Shown here one piece after another: positions 31,979 to 40,197 of a DNA stretch of 61,039 nucleotides. A model generated the notes under the pieces. It was not told the origin of the DNA. It saw only the letters and a list, made by a program, of their open reading frames with translations, and made no database searches. The position numbers were made by a program, and so were the translations under genes. Every line of letters begins with the position of its first letter. Positions within the stretch are counted from its first letter, which is position 1. Location of the stretch: contig NZ_LSJY01000133.1 in NCBI RefSeq assembly GCF_001556865.1, forward strand, positions 1-61,039. The letters are read 5' to 3'. This DNA is from Sphingobium sp. CCH11-B1. GTDB taxonomy: Bacteria; Pseudomonadota; Alphaproteobacteria; Sphingomonadales; Sphingomonadaceae.

Positions 31979-33127
31979 ATGGGGCAGGCCGAAATTTTAT
32001 ACACACCGTTCACGATGGGCTCGCTGCACCTGCGCAACCGGTTCGTGATGGCGCCGATGACGCGCAATTTCTCGCCGGGCGGCATCCCCTCGGACGGCGT
32101 GGCGGGCTATTATCGACGACGGGCCGAAGCCGATGTAGGCCTGATCATTACCGAAGGGGTGGGCGTGGACCATCCCGCCGCCGTGGGACGTGAAACCATG
32201 GGGGGTGGTGCTTCGCCCGTCCTGCATGGCGACGAAGCGCTCGCGCGCTGGCGCACCATCGTGGACGGCGTGCATGCGGCGGGCGGCCTCATCATCCCTC
32301 AGTTGTGGCATCAGGGCGTCATACGCGTGCCGGGCACGGGCTATCATCCCGATGCGCCCTCGGCGCGCCCCTCGGGCATTTGGGGGCCGACCGACAGGGC
32401 GATGGTCTCTCCCGACTATCTGGAACAGGTGCGCACGCCCACCACCCCGCTGACCGAAAGCGAGATCGGCGACCTGATCGCCGCCTTCGCCCGCAGCGCA
32501 GCCAATGCGAAGGCGGTGGGCTTCGATGGCGTGGCCCTGCATGGCGCGCATGGCTATCTGATCGACAGTTTCCTGTGGCGCCATACCAATGTGCGGGACG
32601 ACCGCTGGGGCGGCGGGATCGCTGAGCGGGCGCGCTTCGCGGTCGAACTGATACGGGCGATCCGGGCCGTGACCGCGCCCGACTTTCCGGTCATCTTCCG
32701 CTTCTCCCAGTGGAAGCTGCAGGATTATGACGCGCGCAATGCGGAGACGCCGGCGGAACTGGAAGCGATGCTTGCTCCGCTCGTTGAGGCGGGGGTGGAT
32801 ATATTCGACGCCAGCACCCGCATTTTCACGGCGCCGGCCTTCGAGGGTTCCGACATGGGGCTGGCGGGTTGGATCAGGAAGCTGACTGGCAAGCCGACCA
32901 TAGCGGTCGGCGGCGTGGGCCTCAGCAAGGATCTGCAATCCTCCTTCGCGCAGCCGACCGTCATGACCAACAATCTGGCGCTGGTGGCCGACAGGATGGC
33001 GCGGGGTGAATTCGACCTGATCGCGGTCGGCCGCGCCCTCCTGATGGACGCGCAATGGGTGGCGAAGATGCGCGATGGCGGCGCGGTCAATCCGTTCCGG
33101 CTGGACGCCTACGCCACGCTTGACTGA
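31979..33127 (+). CDS. NADH:flavin oxidoreductase, old yellow enzyme family
   Basis: A 382-residue FMN TIM-barrel protein. It has 'LRNRFVMAPMTRNF' (18-31), the substrate-binding pair His188/His191 in 'GVALHGAHGYLIDSFLW', and 'VGRALLMD' near the C-terminus for FMN phosphate. The 'HGAHGYL' pattern with His-xx-His fits the OYE/2,4-dienoyl reductase superfamily. It would reduce an enone, for example a ring ketone. An in-frame TTG at 31976 precedes ATG 31979; GAGGAGAGG 9 bases upstream selects the ATG. It is convergent with the SDR gene, with a hairpin between. Confidence 0.92.
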   Translation: MGQAEILYTPFTMGSLHLRNRFVMAPMTRNFSPGGIPSDGVAGYYRRRAEADVGLIITEGVGVDHPAAVGRETMGGGASPVLHGDEALARWRTIVDGVHAAGGLIIPQLWHQGVIRVPGTGYHPDAPSARPSGIWGPTDRAMVSPDYLEQVRTPTTPLTESEIGDLIAAFARSAANAKAVGFDGVALHGAHGYLIDSFLWRHTNVRDDRWGGGIAERARFAVELIRAIRAVTAPDFPVIFRFSQWKLQDYDARNAETPAELEAMLAPLVEAGVDIFDASTRIFTAPAFEGSDMGLAGWIRKLTGKPTIAVGGVGLSKDLQSSFAQPTVMTNNLALVADRMARGEFDLIAVGRALLMDAQWVAKMRDGGAVNPFRLDAYATLD

Positions 33128-33133
33128 CGGAAG

Positions 33134-33159
33134 GACGCTCCGGCATGGGCCGGGGCGTC
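33134..33159. terminator. Terminator-like hairpin between convergent genes
   Basis: Arms GACGCTCCGGC (33134-33144) and GCCGGGGCGTC (33149-33159) pair over 11 positions with one G-T wobble around ATGG, between the OYE stop and the SDR stop (the right arm overlaps the SDR stop codon). No U-tract is present. Confidence 0.55.
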
Positions 33160-33883
33160 AATGGCTGTCCGCTGCGGCATAGACCTGGATGCGCGCGATA
33201 TTGGTGCGTTCGGACTGCTGCGCGATGACGGCGACGGCTTCGGCAATGTCGCGGGGTTGCATCGGCGGGATGAAGCTGTCCCAGGACGGCTGCCCCCTGG
33301 CCTTCATATCCTCGAAAATCTCGGTGCTGGTCGTGCCCGGCGCGACGATCCCTACCTTGACGCCCGATCCGGCAAGCTCGACGCGAAGACAGTCGGTAAA
33401 GGCCTCCAGCGCGCGCTTGAGGCCGCCATAAACGCCCACGCCGGGTGCGGTGATGTTCGCCCCGATGCTGGATATATTGATGATCTGGCCTTTGCCGGCC
33501 GCCTTCATTGTCCGCGCGAAAAGGGTGCTGGCGCGCACCACTGCCTCATAGTTGATCGCGATCATGGGGCGGAGTTGGTCGAGGTCGAATGCGTCGATCG
33601 GCGCGGCATGCAGCATACCGGCATTGTTGACCAATATGTCGGCCCGGCTGAATCGACCCAAGACGAAATCGTGCAACCTTTGCGGCGCGTCCGGATCCGC
33701 CATATCGGCTGCGTAGGCCGTGCTGCCACGGCCCAGTTCATCGGCCAGTGCGGTGAGGCGATCGGCGCGGCGTGCGACCAGCACCAGGGTTGCGCCCGCT
33801 TCAGCAAGCGCACGGGCGCTGGCCGCGCCGATGCCCGACGATGCGCCGGTGACGATGGCGATTTGCCCTTCCAGATTCTCCAT
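33158..33883 (-). CDS. Short-chain dehydrogenase/reductase
   Basis: A 241-residue SDR with 'VTGASSGIG' (11-19), 'VNNAG' (85-89), Ser138/139, Tyr152 and Lys156 ('YGGLK'), of the SDH-like branch that includes NADP-dependent 3-hydroxy acid dehydrogenases (YdfG type). The C-terminus 'TNIARIQVYAAADSH' is typical of this branch ('NIxEIxIrPt'). ATG 33883 is preceded by AGAGGACACC. It is the last gene of a leftward run with an MDR reductase and a SnoaL protein. Confidence 0.88.
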   Translation of the reverse strand: MENLEGQIAIVTGASSGIGAASARALAEAGATLVLVARRADRLTALADELGRGSTAYAADMADPDAPQRLHDFVLGRFSRADILVNNAGMLHAAPIDAFDLDQLRPMIAINYEAVVRASTLFARTMKAAGKGQIINISSIGANITAPGVGVYGGLKRALEAFTDCLRVELAGSGVKVGIVAPGTTSTEIFEDMKARGQPSWDSFIPPMQPRDIAEAVAVIAQQSERTNIARIQVYAAADSH

Positions 33884-33905
33884 GACGTGGTGTCCTCTTC
33901 CCAGA

Positions 33906-34907
33906 TCAGACGAGACGGACGAGCCGCTTGCCGTCATTTTCGCCGCGATAAAGACCGGCCAGCGCGTCCGGGCAGGCCTCGATCCCCTCCAATATGTCCT
34001 CGCGCCATGTGAGGCGGCCCTGCGAGATCCATGTCCGCAATTGGGCCGTCGCTTCGGCATAGCGATCGAGATGGTCGAAGATGACGAAGCCCTCCATGCG
34101 GGCGCGCTTGACCAGCAGATGCCGTTCGACGCGCGGCCCCATCGGCCATGGATCCCAGCGGTCGATCGATGCCGTTCCGCACACTATGACGCGCGCGCGT
34201 TGGGCCAGATGCGGCAGAACCGAATCGCTGATCGCCCCTGCGACATTGTCGAAATAGATGTCGATGCCCTCCGGCGCGTGCTCGGCGATCGCTGCCTCCA
34301 CATTCCCGGCATGATAATCGACGGCGTGGTCATAGCCATATTCCTCCACGCAGCGCCGCACCTTGGTCGGCCCGCCCGCGATTCCGATCGTGCGGCAACC
34401 CAGGATGCGGGCGATCTGGCCGACGGCCGAACCGACGGCGCCGGCCGCCGTCGATACCGCGATGGTCTCGCCCGCGCGGGGCTGGCCGACGAGTGTGAGC
34501 GCGAGATAGGCCGTCATGCCGTTGATGCCCAGAATGCCGAGCGACGCCCGCATCTCGGCCGCGGTGGTGCGCTGCACGACCTGATCGGCTGCGACGCAGG
34601 CATAGTCCTGCCAGCCGAACCAGCCGGATACATGCTCACCGACAGTATAGTCGGGATGTGCGGAGGCCACGACCTCGCCCGAGGCAAGGCTGCGCATGAC
34701 CGAACCGATGGCGACGGGCGCGGCGTAATTGCCTGCATCGGCGATCCAGCCGCGCATGGCGGGTTCGATCGAGAGATAATGATTCCGCACCAGGATCTGG
34801 CCCGGCGCGGGCTGTTGGATCGGCGCATGCCCGATCGCGAAATTTTCCGCCTGCGCGATTCCCGCCGGACGCGACGTCAACAGGACCTGACGGTTGAATT
34901 CAGTCAT
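33906..34907 (-). CDS. NADP-dependent oxidoreductase (CurA / leukotriene B4 dehydrogenase-like MDR)
   Basis: A 333-residue MDR protein of the prostaglandin-reductase/YncB branch: 'RNHYLSIEPAMRGWIADAGNYAAPVAIGSVMRS' (40-72), and the nucleotide site 'VSTAAGAVGSAVGQIARILGCRTIGIAGG' with 'AAGAVGS'. Such enzymes reduce the carbon-carbon double bond of alpha,beta-unsaturated ketones with NADPH. ATG 34907 overlaps the end of the upstream SnoaL gene by 8 bases, implying coupling; the longer start at 35048 would lie inside that gene. It probably saturates an enone intermediate. Confidence 0.88.
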   Translation of the reverse strand: MTEFNRQVLLTSRPAGIAQAENFAIGHAPIQQPAPGQILVRNHYLSIEPAMRGWIADAGNYAAPVAIGSVMRSLASGEVVASAHPDYTVGEHVSGWFGWQDYACVAADQVVQRTTAAEMRASLGILGINGMTAYLALTLVGQPRAGETIAVSTAAGAVGSAVGQIARILGCRTIGIAGGPTKVRRCVEEYGYDHAVDYHAGNVEAAIAEHAPEGIDIYFDNVAGAISDSVLPHLAQRARVIVCGTASIDRWDPWPMGPRVERHLLVKRARMEGFVIFDHLDRYAEATAQLRTWISQGRLTWREDILEGIEACPDALAGLYRGENDGKRLVRLV

Positions 34908-35343
34908 CCAGCCCCGCCTTGACCATGGTGAATTTCCGACGGGAAATCTTCCAGCCGTCCGATGTGCGGACCAGGCAATCGTCATAATAGCCGGACGCGC
35001 GATGGGTGACGCCGCCTTGGGCCGCCTCCGGCAGGATTGCGTCGACATAGCTGCGCGCGTGCACTTGGTCGTCGCGCTTCTCTATCACGATATTGGTGAT
35101 GCGGTGCAGCGTCGGCCCCATGTGGCGGTGCGCATCGGCCATATATTCGGCGATTTCGCGCGGCCCGCGCCAATGTCCGAAGCTGCCGTAATCGGTCTCG
35201 CAATCCTGGGCGAAGCAGGTCCGGAAAAGCGGCCAGTCCCGCGTGTCTATGCCGGTGGCGTAACGCAGCAGCACATGTTTGATCGCGCGTTCATCGTCGG
35301 CGCCGACGGGCAAGCGTCTCACCAGACCGCCATGTGCAGACAT
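34900..35343 (-). CDS. SnoaL-like NTF2-fold protein
   Basis: A 147-residue protein of the bile-acid-dehydratase/SnoaL_4 type: 'DERAIKHVLLRYATGIDTRDWPLFRTCFAQDCETDYG' (16-52), 'THRASGYYDDCLVRTSDGWKISRRKFTMVKAG' at the end. The 'YA.GID.RDW.LF..CFA.D' pattern is shared with the proteins at 37897 and 58208. The family includes dehydratases and dioxygenase-beta-like proteins. GGGGAGG before ATG 35343 selects this start over one at 35424. It is the first gene of a coupled leftward set (SnoaL-MDR-SDR). Confidence 0.85.
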   Translation of the reverse strand: MSAHGGLVRRLPVGADDERAIKHVLLRYATGIDTRDWPLFRTCFAQDCETDYGSFGHWRGPREIAEYMADAHRHMGPTLHRITNIVIEKRDDQVHARSYVDAILPEAAQGGVTHRASGYYDDCLVRTSDGWKISRRKFTMVKAGLDD

Positions 35344-35396
35344 GTTTTCCTCCCCTTGTTTCCCGAAGAAACATAAAGCCCCTTTGGCCAATCTTG

Positions 35397-35412
35397 CCCG
35401 CCAAAGGATAGG
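35397..35412. promoter_or_regulatory. Putative operator, dyad copy G (CCCGCC-AAAG-GATAGG)
   Basis: The right half GATAGG is exact; the left half keeps three positions, as in copy E. It is 53 bases before the SnoaL start at 35343. Here the exact half is on the strand opposite to the gene, unlike most copies. Confidence 0.45.
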
Positions 35413-35484
35413 ATTGGGCGGCATCTTCCCGCGACTCGTCGCGTTTACTTGGCTAGTGTTGAGGCACCCGTTTCTCGCTCCCCG

Positions 35485-37857
35485 CTATTGCTTAGGCTTA
35501 GGCTTAGGCTTAGGCTTAGGCTTAGGCTTAGGCAGGGCATAGGCGATCAACGCATCGCTCGCACCTGACAGCATGGCGCCATGTCCGCCCGCTGCGATGA
35601 CCACGAACTGTCGGCCGCTGGCATTCGACCAATAGGTGGTGGGGGAGGCGTTGCCGCCCGCCGGCAAGCGCGCCTTCCACAGCAGCCGCCCGGTGGTGGT
35701 TTCATAGGCGCGGAACATATGTTCCTGCGTCGCGCCGATAAAGGTTAGGCCGCTCGCGGTCGCGACCGATCCGCCGATATTGGGCACGCCCATGGGGATC
35801 GGCACGAAGGTCGGCAGGGCCAGAGGGCCGCTGTCGCGCGAGGTGCCGAACAGCCGGCTCCACACCAGCTTCCCTGTTTTCAGGTCGACCGCGTTGATGC
35901 GGCCATAGGGGGGCTGCTGGCACGGAATGGCGAGCGGGGAAAGGAACGGCGCGATATGGGCGGCATAGGGCACGCCCTGCTGGGCGACGGGGCCGCCGAC
36001 ATCGCTCATATGGGCGGCGGTCATCGGCCTGATGCCCTGCCGGTCCGCAACGGCGCGAGGGATCAGGCGGTTATAATTGCCGACCTGATTGTTGTTGACG
36101 ATCATCAGGCCGCGCCGGAGATCTACCGATACGCCGCCCCAGTCGATGCCGCCCAGATAGCCGGGCCAGGTGAGGGTTGGATGCTCGGTCGACAGCGGGG
36201 TCATGTCCCCATCGAAGCGGGCCTGGCGGAAGCGGATGCGGCACATCGCCTGGTCGATCGGCGTCAGGCCCCACATCCCCTTTTCCGTCGGGCGCGGACC
36301 GCCAAAATTGGGCATGCCAACCGAATAGGGCTGGGTTTTCGAAAGGCGTTCGCCGGGAACGGCGCCCTGCGGGACGGGGCGTTCCTCCACCGGCAGAATG
36401 GGCCTGCCAGTCGCCCGGTCGAGGAAGAAAATTTCTCCGCGCTTGGTCGGCTGGAGCAGGCCGCGCACGCCGCCGGGCAGGTCGACCAGCGTGGGCTGGG
36501 CAGGCACGTCATAGTCCCAAAGGTCATGATGGGTCGTCTGGAAGGACCAGCGCACCGCCCCGCTTTCCGCGTCGAGCGCCAGCACGGCGCTGGAATAGCG
36601 ATCGTCATTCGCGGTGCGATGTCCGCCGAAATAGTCCGGCGTCGCGTTTCCTGTCGGCACATAGACGAGGCCCAGCCTGTCGTCCGAACTCATCGGCGCC
36701 CAGCTATTGGGTGTGCCCGGCGTAAAGACGCCGCCGGGCGGCGGCGGGCCGTGATCGTCGGGGCGGCCGATGTCGAAGGCCCAGGAAAAATCGCCCGTGA
36801 CGGCATCGAACGCCCGGATCACGCCTGAAGGCTCCCTGATTTTCTGACCGTCCATCACCCAGCCGCCCAGAACGAGGCGGCCGCGAACGAGGGCGGGGGG
36901 CGAGGTGACGAAATAATAGCCCTTGTCGACCGTGCCCAGTCCCGTTTTCAGATCGACCTGTCCGCCCTGCCCGAAGCCGGGGCATAGCCTACCGGTGGCG
37001 GCATCGAGTGCGATCAGCCGGGCGTCGAGCGTCGCGGTGTAGATGCGTTCGGCGCAATCGCCCTGGGCTTGTGGGACGCGATAATAGGTGACGCCGCGGC
37101 AGACGAGGCCATAGACGCCGGCGAGATCGGCCTTGGGCTGGTGCCGCCATAATTGCCGGCCCGTTTCGGGATCGAGCGCGATCACATCATTATTGCCCGC
37201 GCACAGGAAAAGGCGATTGCCCACCTTCAGGGGGTTGACCTGAAAGGCAGTGCCCTGCTTGCCATCTGTCAGCTTGCCGGTGTGGTAGGTCCATGCCCTT
37301 TCGAGATTGCCGACATTCGCGGGCGTGATCTGGGCCAATGGCGAGTAGCGCGACCCGCCCCGGTCGTTGCCATAGGCGACCCAGTCGCCCTCGGCCGGGC
37401 TTGCCGGTCCCGCTCCCCAGCGCGCGCTGGCCGCTGGGGACGAACGATCCGCCCAGAAAGCGCCGCCGATCCCTCCCATGAGGAGCAGCGGAAGAGCCGG
37501 CCACAGGACGCGGCCGCCGGGCAGGGGGCGGCCAAGACCGACATGCTGCCGATAAAAGGGGGTGAGCATGTAGAAGCCCATGGCGACGGGCATGGCCAAC
37601 CGAGGCGCCAGCGCCCAGCCGTCCAGTCCGACTTCCCAGAGCGACCAACCCAGATTGGCGATGAGAAAGGCCCAATAGAGGGTGATCGAGAGCGGCGAAC
37701 GGCGCCAGCCGAGAAACGCGGTGACCGTCATGACGAGGCCGGACACGCAATACCAGATCGACCCGCGGAGCAGCGCGAGCTGCCCGCCCAGCCAGAGCAG
37801 CGACAGACCTGCGAGAAGCAGAAGCAGAACGAACAGCATGTTCAGAAAGCGGCGCAT
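35485..37857 (-). CDS. Membrane-bound PQQ-dependent dehydrogenase (glucose/quinate family) with Pro-Lys tail
   Basis: A 790-residue quinoprotein. Five transmembrane helices occupy about residues 1-135, then an eight-bladed propeller with PQQ motifs such as 'NLERAWTYHTGKL', 'DYDVPAQPTLVDLPGG' and 'WPGYLGGIDWGGVSVDLRRGLMIVNNNQVG'. The family (Gcd, QuiA) oxidises a sugar, cyclic alcohol or acid in the periplasm and feeds electrons to ubiquinone. No PQQ synthesis genes are in the window. The last residues are seven Pro-Lys pairs plus Gln, encoded by a hexamer repeat, unusual for this family. It probably oxidises a hydroxylated substrate before uptake. Confidence 0.92.
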   Translation of the reverse strand: MRRFLNMLFVLLLLLAGLSLLWLGGQLALLRGSIWYCVSGLVMTVTAFLGWRRSPLSITLYWAFLIANLGWSLWEVGLDGWALAPRLAMPVAMGFYMLTPFYRQHVGLGRPLPGGRVLWPALPLLLMGGIGGAFWADRSSPAASARWGAGPASPAEGDWVAYGNDRGGSRYSPLAQITPANVGNLERAWTYHTGKLTDGKQGTAFQVNPLKVGNRLFLCAGNNDVIALDPETGRQLWRHQPKADLAGVYGLVCRGVTYYRVPQAQGDCAERIYTATLDARLIALDAATGRLCPGFGQGGQVDLKTGLGTVDKGYYFVTSPPALVRGRLVLGGWVMDGQKIREPSGVIRAFDAVTGDFSWAFDIGRPDDHGPPPPGGVFTPGTPNSWAPMSSDDRLGLVYVPTGNATPDYFGGHRTANDDRYSSAVLALDAESGAVRWSFQTTHHDLWDYDVPAQPTLVDLPGGVRGLLQPTKRGEIFFLDRATGRPILPVEERPVPQGAVPGERLSKTQPYSVGMPNFGGPRPTEKGMWGLTPIDQAMCRIRFRQARFDGDMTPLSTEHPTLTWPGYLGGIDWGGVSVDLRRGLMIVNNNQVGNYNRLIPRAVADRQGIRPMTAAHMSDVGGPVAQQGVPYAAHIAPFLSPLAIPCQQPPYGRINAVDLKTGKLVWSRLFGTSRDSGPLALPTFVPIPMGVPNIGGSVATASGLTFIGATQEHMFRAYETTTGRLLWKARLPAGGNASPTTYWSNASGRQFVVIAAGGHGAMLSGASDALIAYALPKPKPKPKPKPKPKQ
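35491..35532. repeat. Tandem hexamer repeat, seven copies of CTTAGG
   Basis: Seven perfect head-to-tail copies of a 6-base unit over 42 bases form the last codons of the PQQ dehydrogenase gene. Read on the coding strand, each unit is CCTAAG and encodes Pro-Lys. Perfect repetition at the DNA level, including synonymous positions, points to recent slippage expansion. Confidence 0.95.
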
Positions 37858-37896
37858 CGAGCTCCCCCTCGGAATCCGGAAAGGCGTGGCAGGAAT

Positions 37897-38352
37897 TCAG
37901 GCGGGCAATTGGGCCGCCAGCCAGTCCGGCACATTCATCCGATAGCATTTCTGTTCGTAGAGGCGGCTGATCTTCCAGCCCTGCGCGGTGCGGACGAAGT
38001 CGTGATGATACCAAAGGCCGAAGACCAAAGTATCGGTCGTTTCGCCATTGCTGACCGTCATCGGATTGTAGCAGGCGGTTTTGGTCTGCGCCCGGTCGCC
38101 GGCGATTTGATATTGGGTGGTGGACACGGCATGTTGAAAGGCGAGAATTGGCGTCAGGCTTGCCGAGAGAAATGCCTTGATGTCCGCAAGGCTTCCGACG
38201 ACGCCCACCATTTCGGAATAGTCGATCACAGCATCGTCGGTAAAATAGCGGTCCAGCGCGTCCCAGTCGCGCGTATCCACTGCGTAGCAATAGCCTACGA
38301 TCAGGTCCTGAACTTCGAACCGGTCCGACATCTCCTGCAGGGTCAGTGTCAT
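37897..38352 (-). CDS. SnoaL-like NTF2-fold protein
   Basis: A 151-residue SnoaL_4-type protein: 'DRFEVQDLIVGYCYAVDTRDWDALDRYFTDDAVIDYSEMVG' (10-50) and 'DTLVFGLWYHHDFVRTAQGWKISRLYEQKCYRMNVPDWL' near the C-terminus. It shares the 'Y..AVDTRDW..L...F..DA' helix with 34900 and 58208. It is likely a dehydratase or isomerase of a pathway intermediate. It lies 39 bases before the PQQ dehydrogenase gene on the same strand, and its promoter region holds the second copy of the 12-bp palindrome. Confidence 0.85.
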   Translation of the reverse strand: MTLTLQEMSDRFEVQDLIVGYCYAVDTRDWDALDRYFTDDAVIDYSEMVGVVGSLADIKAFLSASLTPILAFQHAVSTTQYQIAGDRAQTKTACYNPMTVSNGETTDTLVFGLWYHHDFVRTAQGWKISRLYEQKCYRMNVPDWLAAQLPA

Positions 38353-38373
38353 GGCCTCTCCTCCGTCTCACTC

Positions 38374-38385
38374 ATTCTATAGAAT
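38374..38385. promoter_or_regulatory. 12-bp perfect palindrome ATTCTATAGAAT, putative GntR operator (copy 2)
   Basis: Identical to the palindrome at 20258-20269. It is 21 bases from the start codon of the leftward SnoaL gene (38352), inside the divergent gap that also contains dyad copy I. Identity of all 12 bases at two regulatory positions supports a shared regulator, most simply the GntR protein encoded at 20291. Confidence 0.68.
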
Positions 38386-38415
38386 CTCTGCTGGCACAGG
38401 GGAGGAGGTTCGCCG

Positions 38416-38431
38416 CCTTCCATTAGGTAGG
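38416..38431. promoter_or_regulatory. Candidate operator, dyad copy I (CCTTCC-ATTA-GGTAGG)
   Basis: Four of six bases match the left half and five of six the right half. It lies in the divergent gap 38353-38513, 82 bases before the SnoaL-like gene at 38514 and in the orientation of other copies upstream of rightward genes. Confidence 0.4.
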
Positions 38432-38513
38432 TGCCGAGCGCGGTGGCTAGGGGGAAGAAACCACAGCCCTCGGGATCGATCCCGCGGACCGTTTTTTGAT
38501 CAAGGAGACTATT

Positions 38514-39038
38514 ATGGGCCTCGCCCCGTTCACGGAAGCCGATTTCGTCCTGTCCAAGGAGAAGCGGGCAGACATCACAGCCGGGCTGACCGAGCGGCAG
38601 GCGTTCATGGTCAATCACTGGATGGACCTGCATGAAGTCATCAATCGCGGCGATTGGGACGGAATGGACGCATTCTTCAATACCGATACAATGACCTACG
38701 ACAACCCGAACCGGCCCGACCTTGGCACCTATCATGTGTGGAAGACCTCGCCGCAGGGCCTCTACAAGACCTTCCCGCCCAGCATCTATCGCACGCTGAA
38801 GGCGTGGGGACGCGGCGAGGACGAGATCTGCGTGCTGTGCCATCATCATGGCAAGCATACCGGCGGCCCCTATATGGGCGTCCAGCCCACCGGGAACGAC
38901 CTTAACGTCCTGTGGTTCTCTTGGCTGCGTTTCCGGGGCGACAAGATCGATCACATCTATTCGATCTCCGACGTGCTGACGATGCTGAAGGATCTGGAAG
39001 TCATCAACGTTCCCCAGCCCGTCGACCCCTATAAGTGA
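38514..39038 (+). CDS. SnoaL-like ester cyclase / polyketide-cyclase-type protein
   Basis: A 174-residue NTF2-fold protein, longer than the others here: 'ERQAFMVNHWMDLHEVINRGDWDGMDAFFNTDTMTYDNPNRPDLG' (about 26-70) and 'LNVLWFSWLRFRGDKIDHIYSISDVLTMLKDLEVI' near the end. The segment 'EICVLCHHHGKHTGG' holds a His cluster. Ester-cyclase-type SnoaL proteins act as aldol cyclases, hydratases or isomerases. AAGGAG selects ATG 38514. The hairpin at 39046-39080 follows the stop, so it may be expressed more strongly than the hydrolase gene downstream. Confidence 0.8.
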   Translation: MGLAPFTEADFVLSKEKRADITAGLTERQAFMVNHWMDLHEVINRGDWDGMDAFFNTDTMTYDNPNRPDLGTYHVWKTSPQGLYKTFPPSIYRTLKAWGRGEDEICVLCHHHGKHTGGPYMGVQPTGNDLNVLWFSWLRFRGDKIDHIYSISDVLTMLKDLEVINVPQPVDPYK

Positions 39039-39045
39039 CCGACAG

Positions 39046-39080
39046 GCCGAACCGGCGCGGCGAGGGCGCGCCGGTTCGGC
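39046..39080 (+). terminator. Strong intergenic hairpin (attenuator or terminator)
   Basis: A perfect 14-bp GC-rich stem (39046-39059 with 39067-39080) and a 7-base loop lie just after the SnoaL-like gene and before the alpha/beta hydrolase gene at 39112 on the same strand. No U-tract follows; partial termination or protection of the upstream message are both possible. Confidence 0.6.
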
Positions 39081-39111
39081 GAAGGAGGGCGTCGGTGTTT
39101 GGAATGGAAGG

Positions 39112-40182
39112 ATGCGCAAGGGCATGAAGCGCTCGGTCGAACTGAAGATCGATGTCAGCGAGGCGGCAGCCCTCGGCATGACCGCCCATGTGGCGATCAC
39201 GGTTCATCTTCCGGATATGACGGCACTGGCCAATCCCATGACCGTCTGCTTCGCTTTTCCCGGCGGTGGCTATTGCCGGCGCTATTACAGCTTCGACATG
39301 CCGGATGGGTCGGGCGGCGGGGAAGCGGGTTTCCATTGCGATCGCGGGTGGATTTTCATCGCCTGCGATCATCTGGGATTTGGCGAGTCCACTATCCCGG
39401 AAGGCAATGCCCTCAATCTCGATAATGTGGCGGCGGCCAATGACGCGATGGTGCGCCAGGTCATGGCCCGGCTGGAAGCGGGCACGCTCGTCGATGGACT
39501 GGACCCGATCGTCGACGCCACATGCCTTGGCATCGGCCAGTCGATGGGCGGATGCTTCACGGTCGTCGCGCAGGGCAATCACGAGACATTCCATGGCATC
39601 GGCGTGCTGGGCTATAGCGGCGTCCATACTGTCGTGCCGACCCGGCCGGGACAGCCGCCCGCCGCGTGGCCCTGGATTTCGCGCCGTTCGTCGCTCGATG
39701 CGCCGCATGTGCTGAATGCGGCGGCGCTGGCGCAGGCGCCGGGCGTGACGCTGGGCGACGCCGAAGCGCTCCAGGCGGCGGCAAGGGCAGGCGAGCATCC
39801 TTTCCAATGGTCCTTCCATCATGATGACGAGCCTGCGGACATCGTCACGCTCGACATGATGGCGTCGGCAGGGCTGGTCGATCCGCTGCCCGAATGGCGT
39901 TCGGCGACCACGCCGCCCTGCGGCGTATATATGGTCGCGCCGGGCGCGGTGGCGCTCGAAGCGGCGGTTGTATGCGTCCCCGTGCTGATCGCGATGGGCG
40001 AGCGCGATGTCGTCCCCGATCCCTTGGGCGAACCCCGGGCCTATAAGAGCGCGGAAGACATCCAGCTCTTCATATGTCCCCGCATGGCGCACATGCATAA
40101 TTTCGCGCCGACCCGCGTCCGCTTCTGGGAGCGCATTCACAATTGGGGTGATGGCGTTGCGGCGCAGCGGCGGCAGGGTTGA
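39112..40182 (+). CDS. Alpha/beta hydrolase fold protein
   Basis: A 356-residue hydrolase. The oxyanion region is 'CFAFPGGGYCRRYY' (46-59), the nucleophile elbow 'GIGQSMGGCF' (Ser about 144), an acid candidate 'MGERDVVPDP' (near 304-313), and the catalytic His in 'PRMAHMHNFAPTR'. The lid region is large. It may cleave a ring-fission product or an ester/thioester. The start at 39112 has GAAGGAGGG some 30 bases upstream but no close ribosome site; ATG 39124 is an alternative. Its 3' end nearly meets the convergent SDR. Confidence 0.82.
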   Translation: MRKGMKRSVELKIDVSEAAALGMTAHVAITVHLPDMTALANPMTVCFAFPGGGYCRRYYSFDMPDGSGGGEAGFHCDRGWIFIACDHLGFGESTIPEGNALNLDNVAAANDAMVRQVMARLEAGTLVDGLDPIVDATCLGIGQSMGGCFTVVAQGNHETFHGIGVLGYSGVHTVVPTRPGQPPAAWPWISRRSSLDAPHVLNAAALAQAPGVTLGDAEALQAAARAGEHPFQWSFHHDDEPADIVTLDMMASAGLVDPLPEWRSATTPPCGVYMVAPGAVALEAAVVCVPVLIAMGERDVVPDPLGEPRAYKSAEDIQLFICPRMAHMHNFAPTRVRFWERIHNWGDGVAAQRRQG

Positions 40183-40197
40183 GCGCAGCCGCCGATT

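Noticed and set aside
35485..35540. Possible CRISPR array or integration site at the repeated CTTAGG block
   Set aside because: The unit is 6 bases without spacers and is in frame as Pro-Lys codons of the PQQ dehydrogenase; it is a coding microsatellite.
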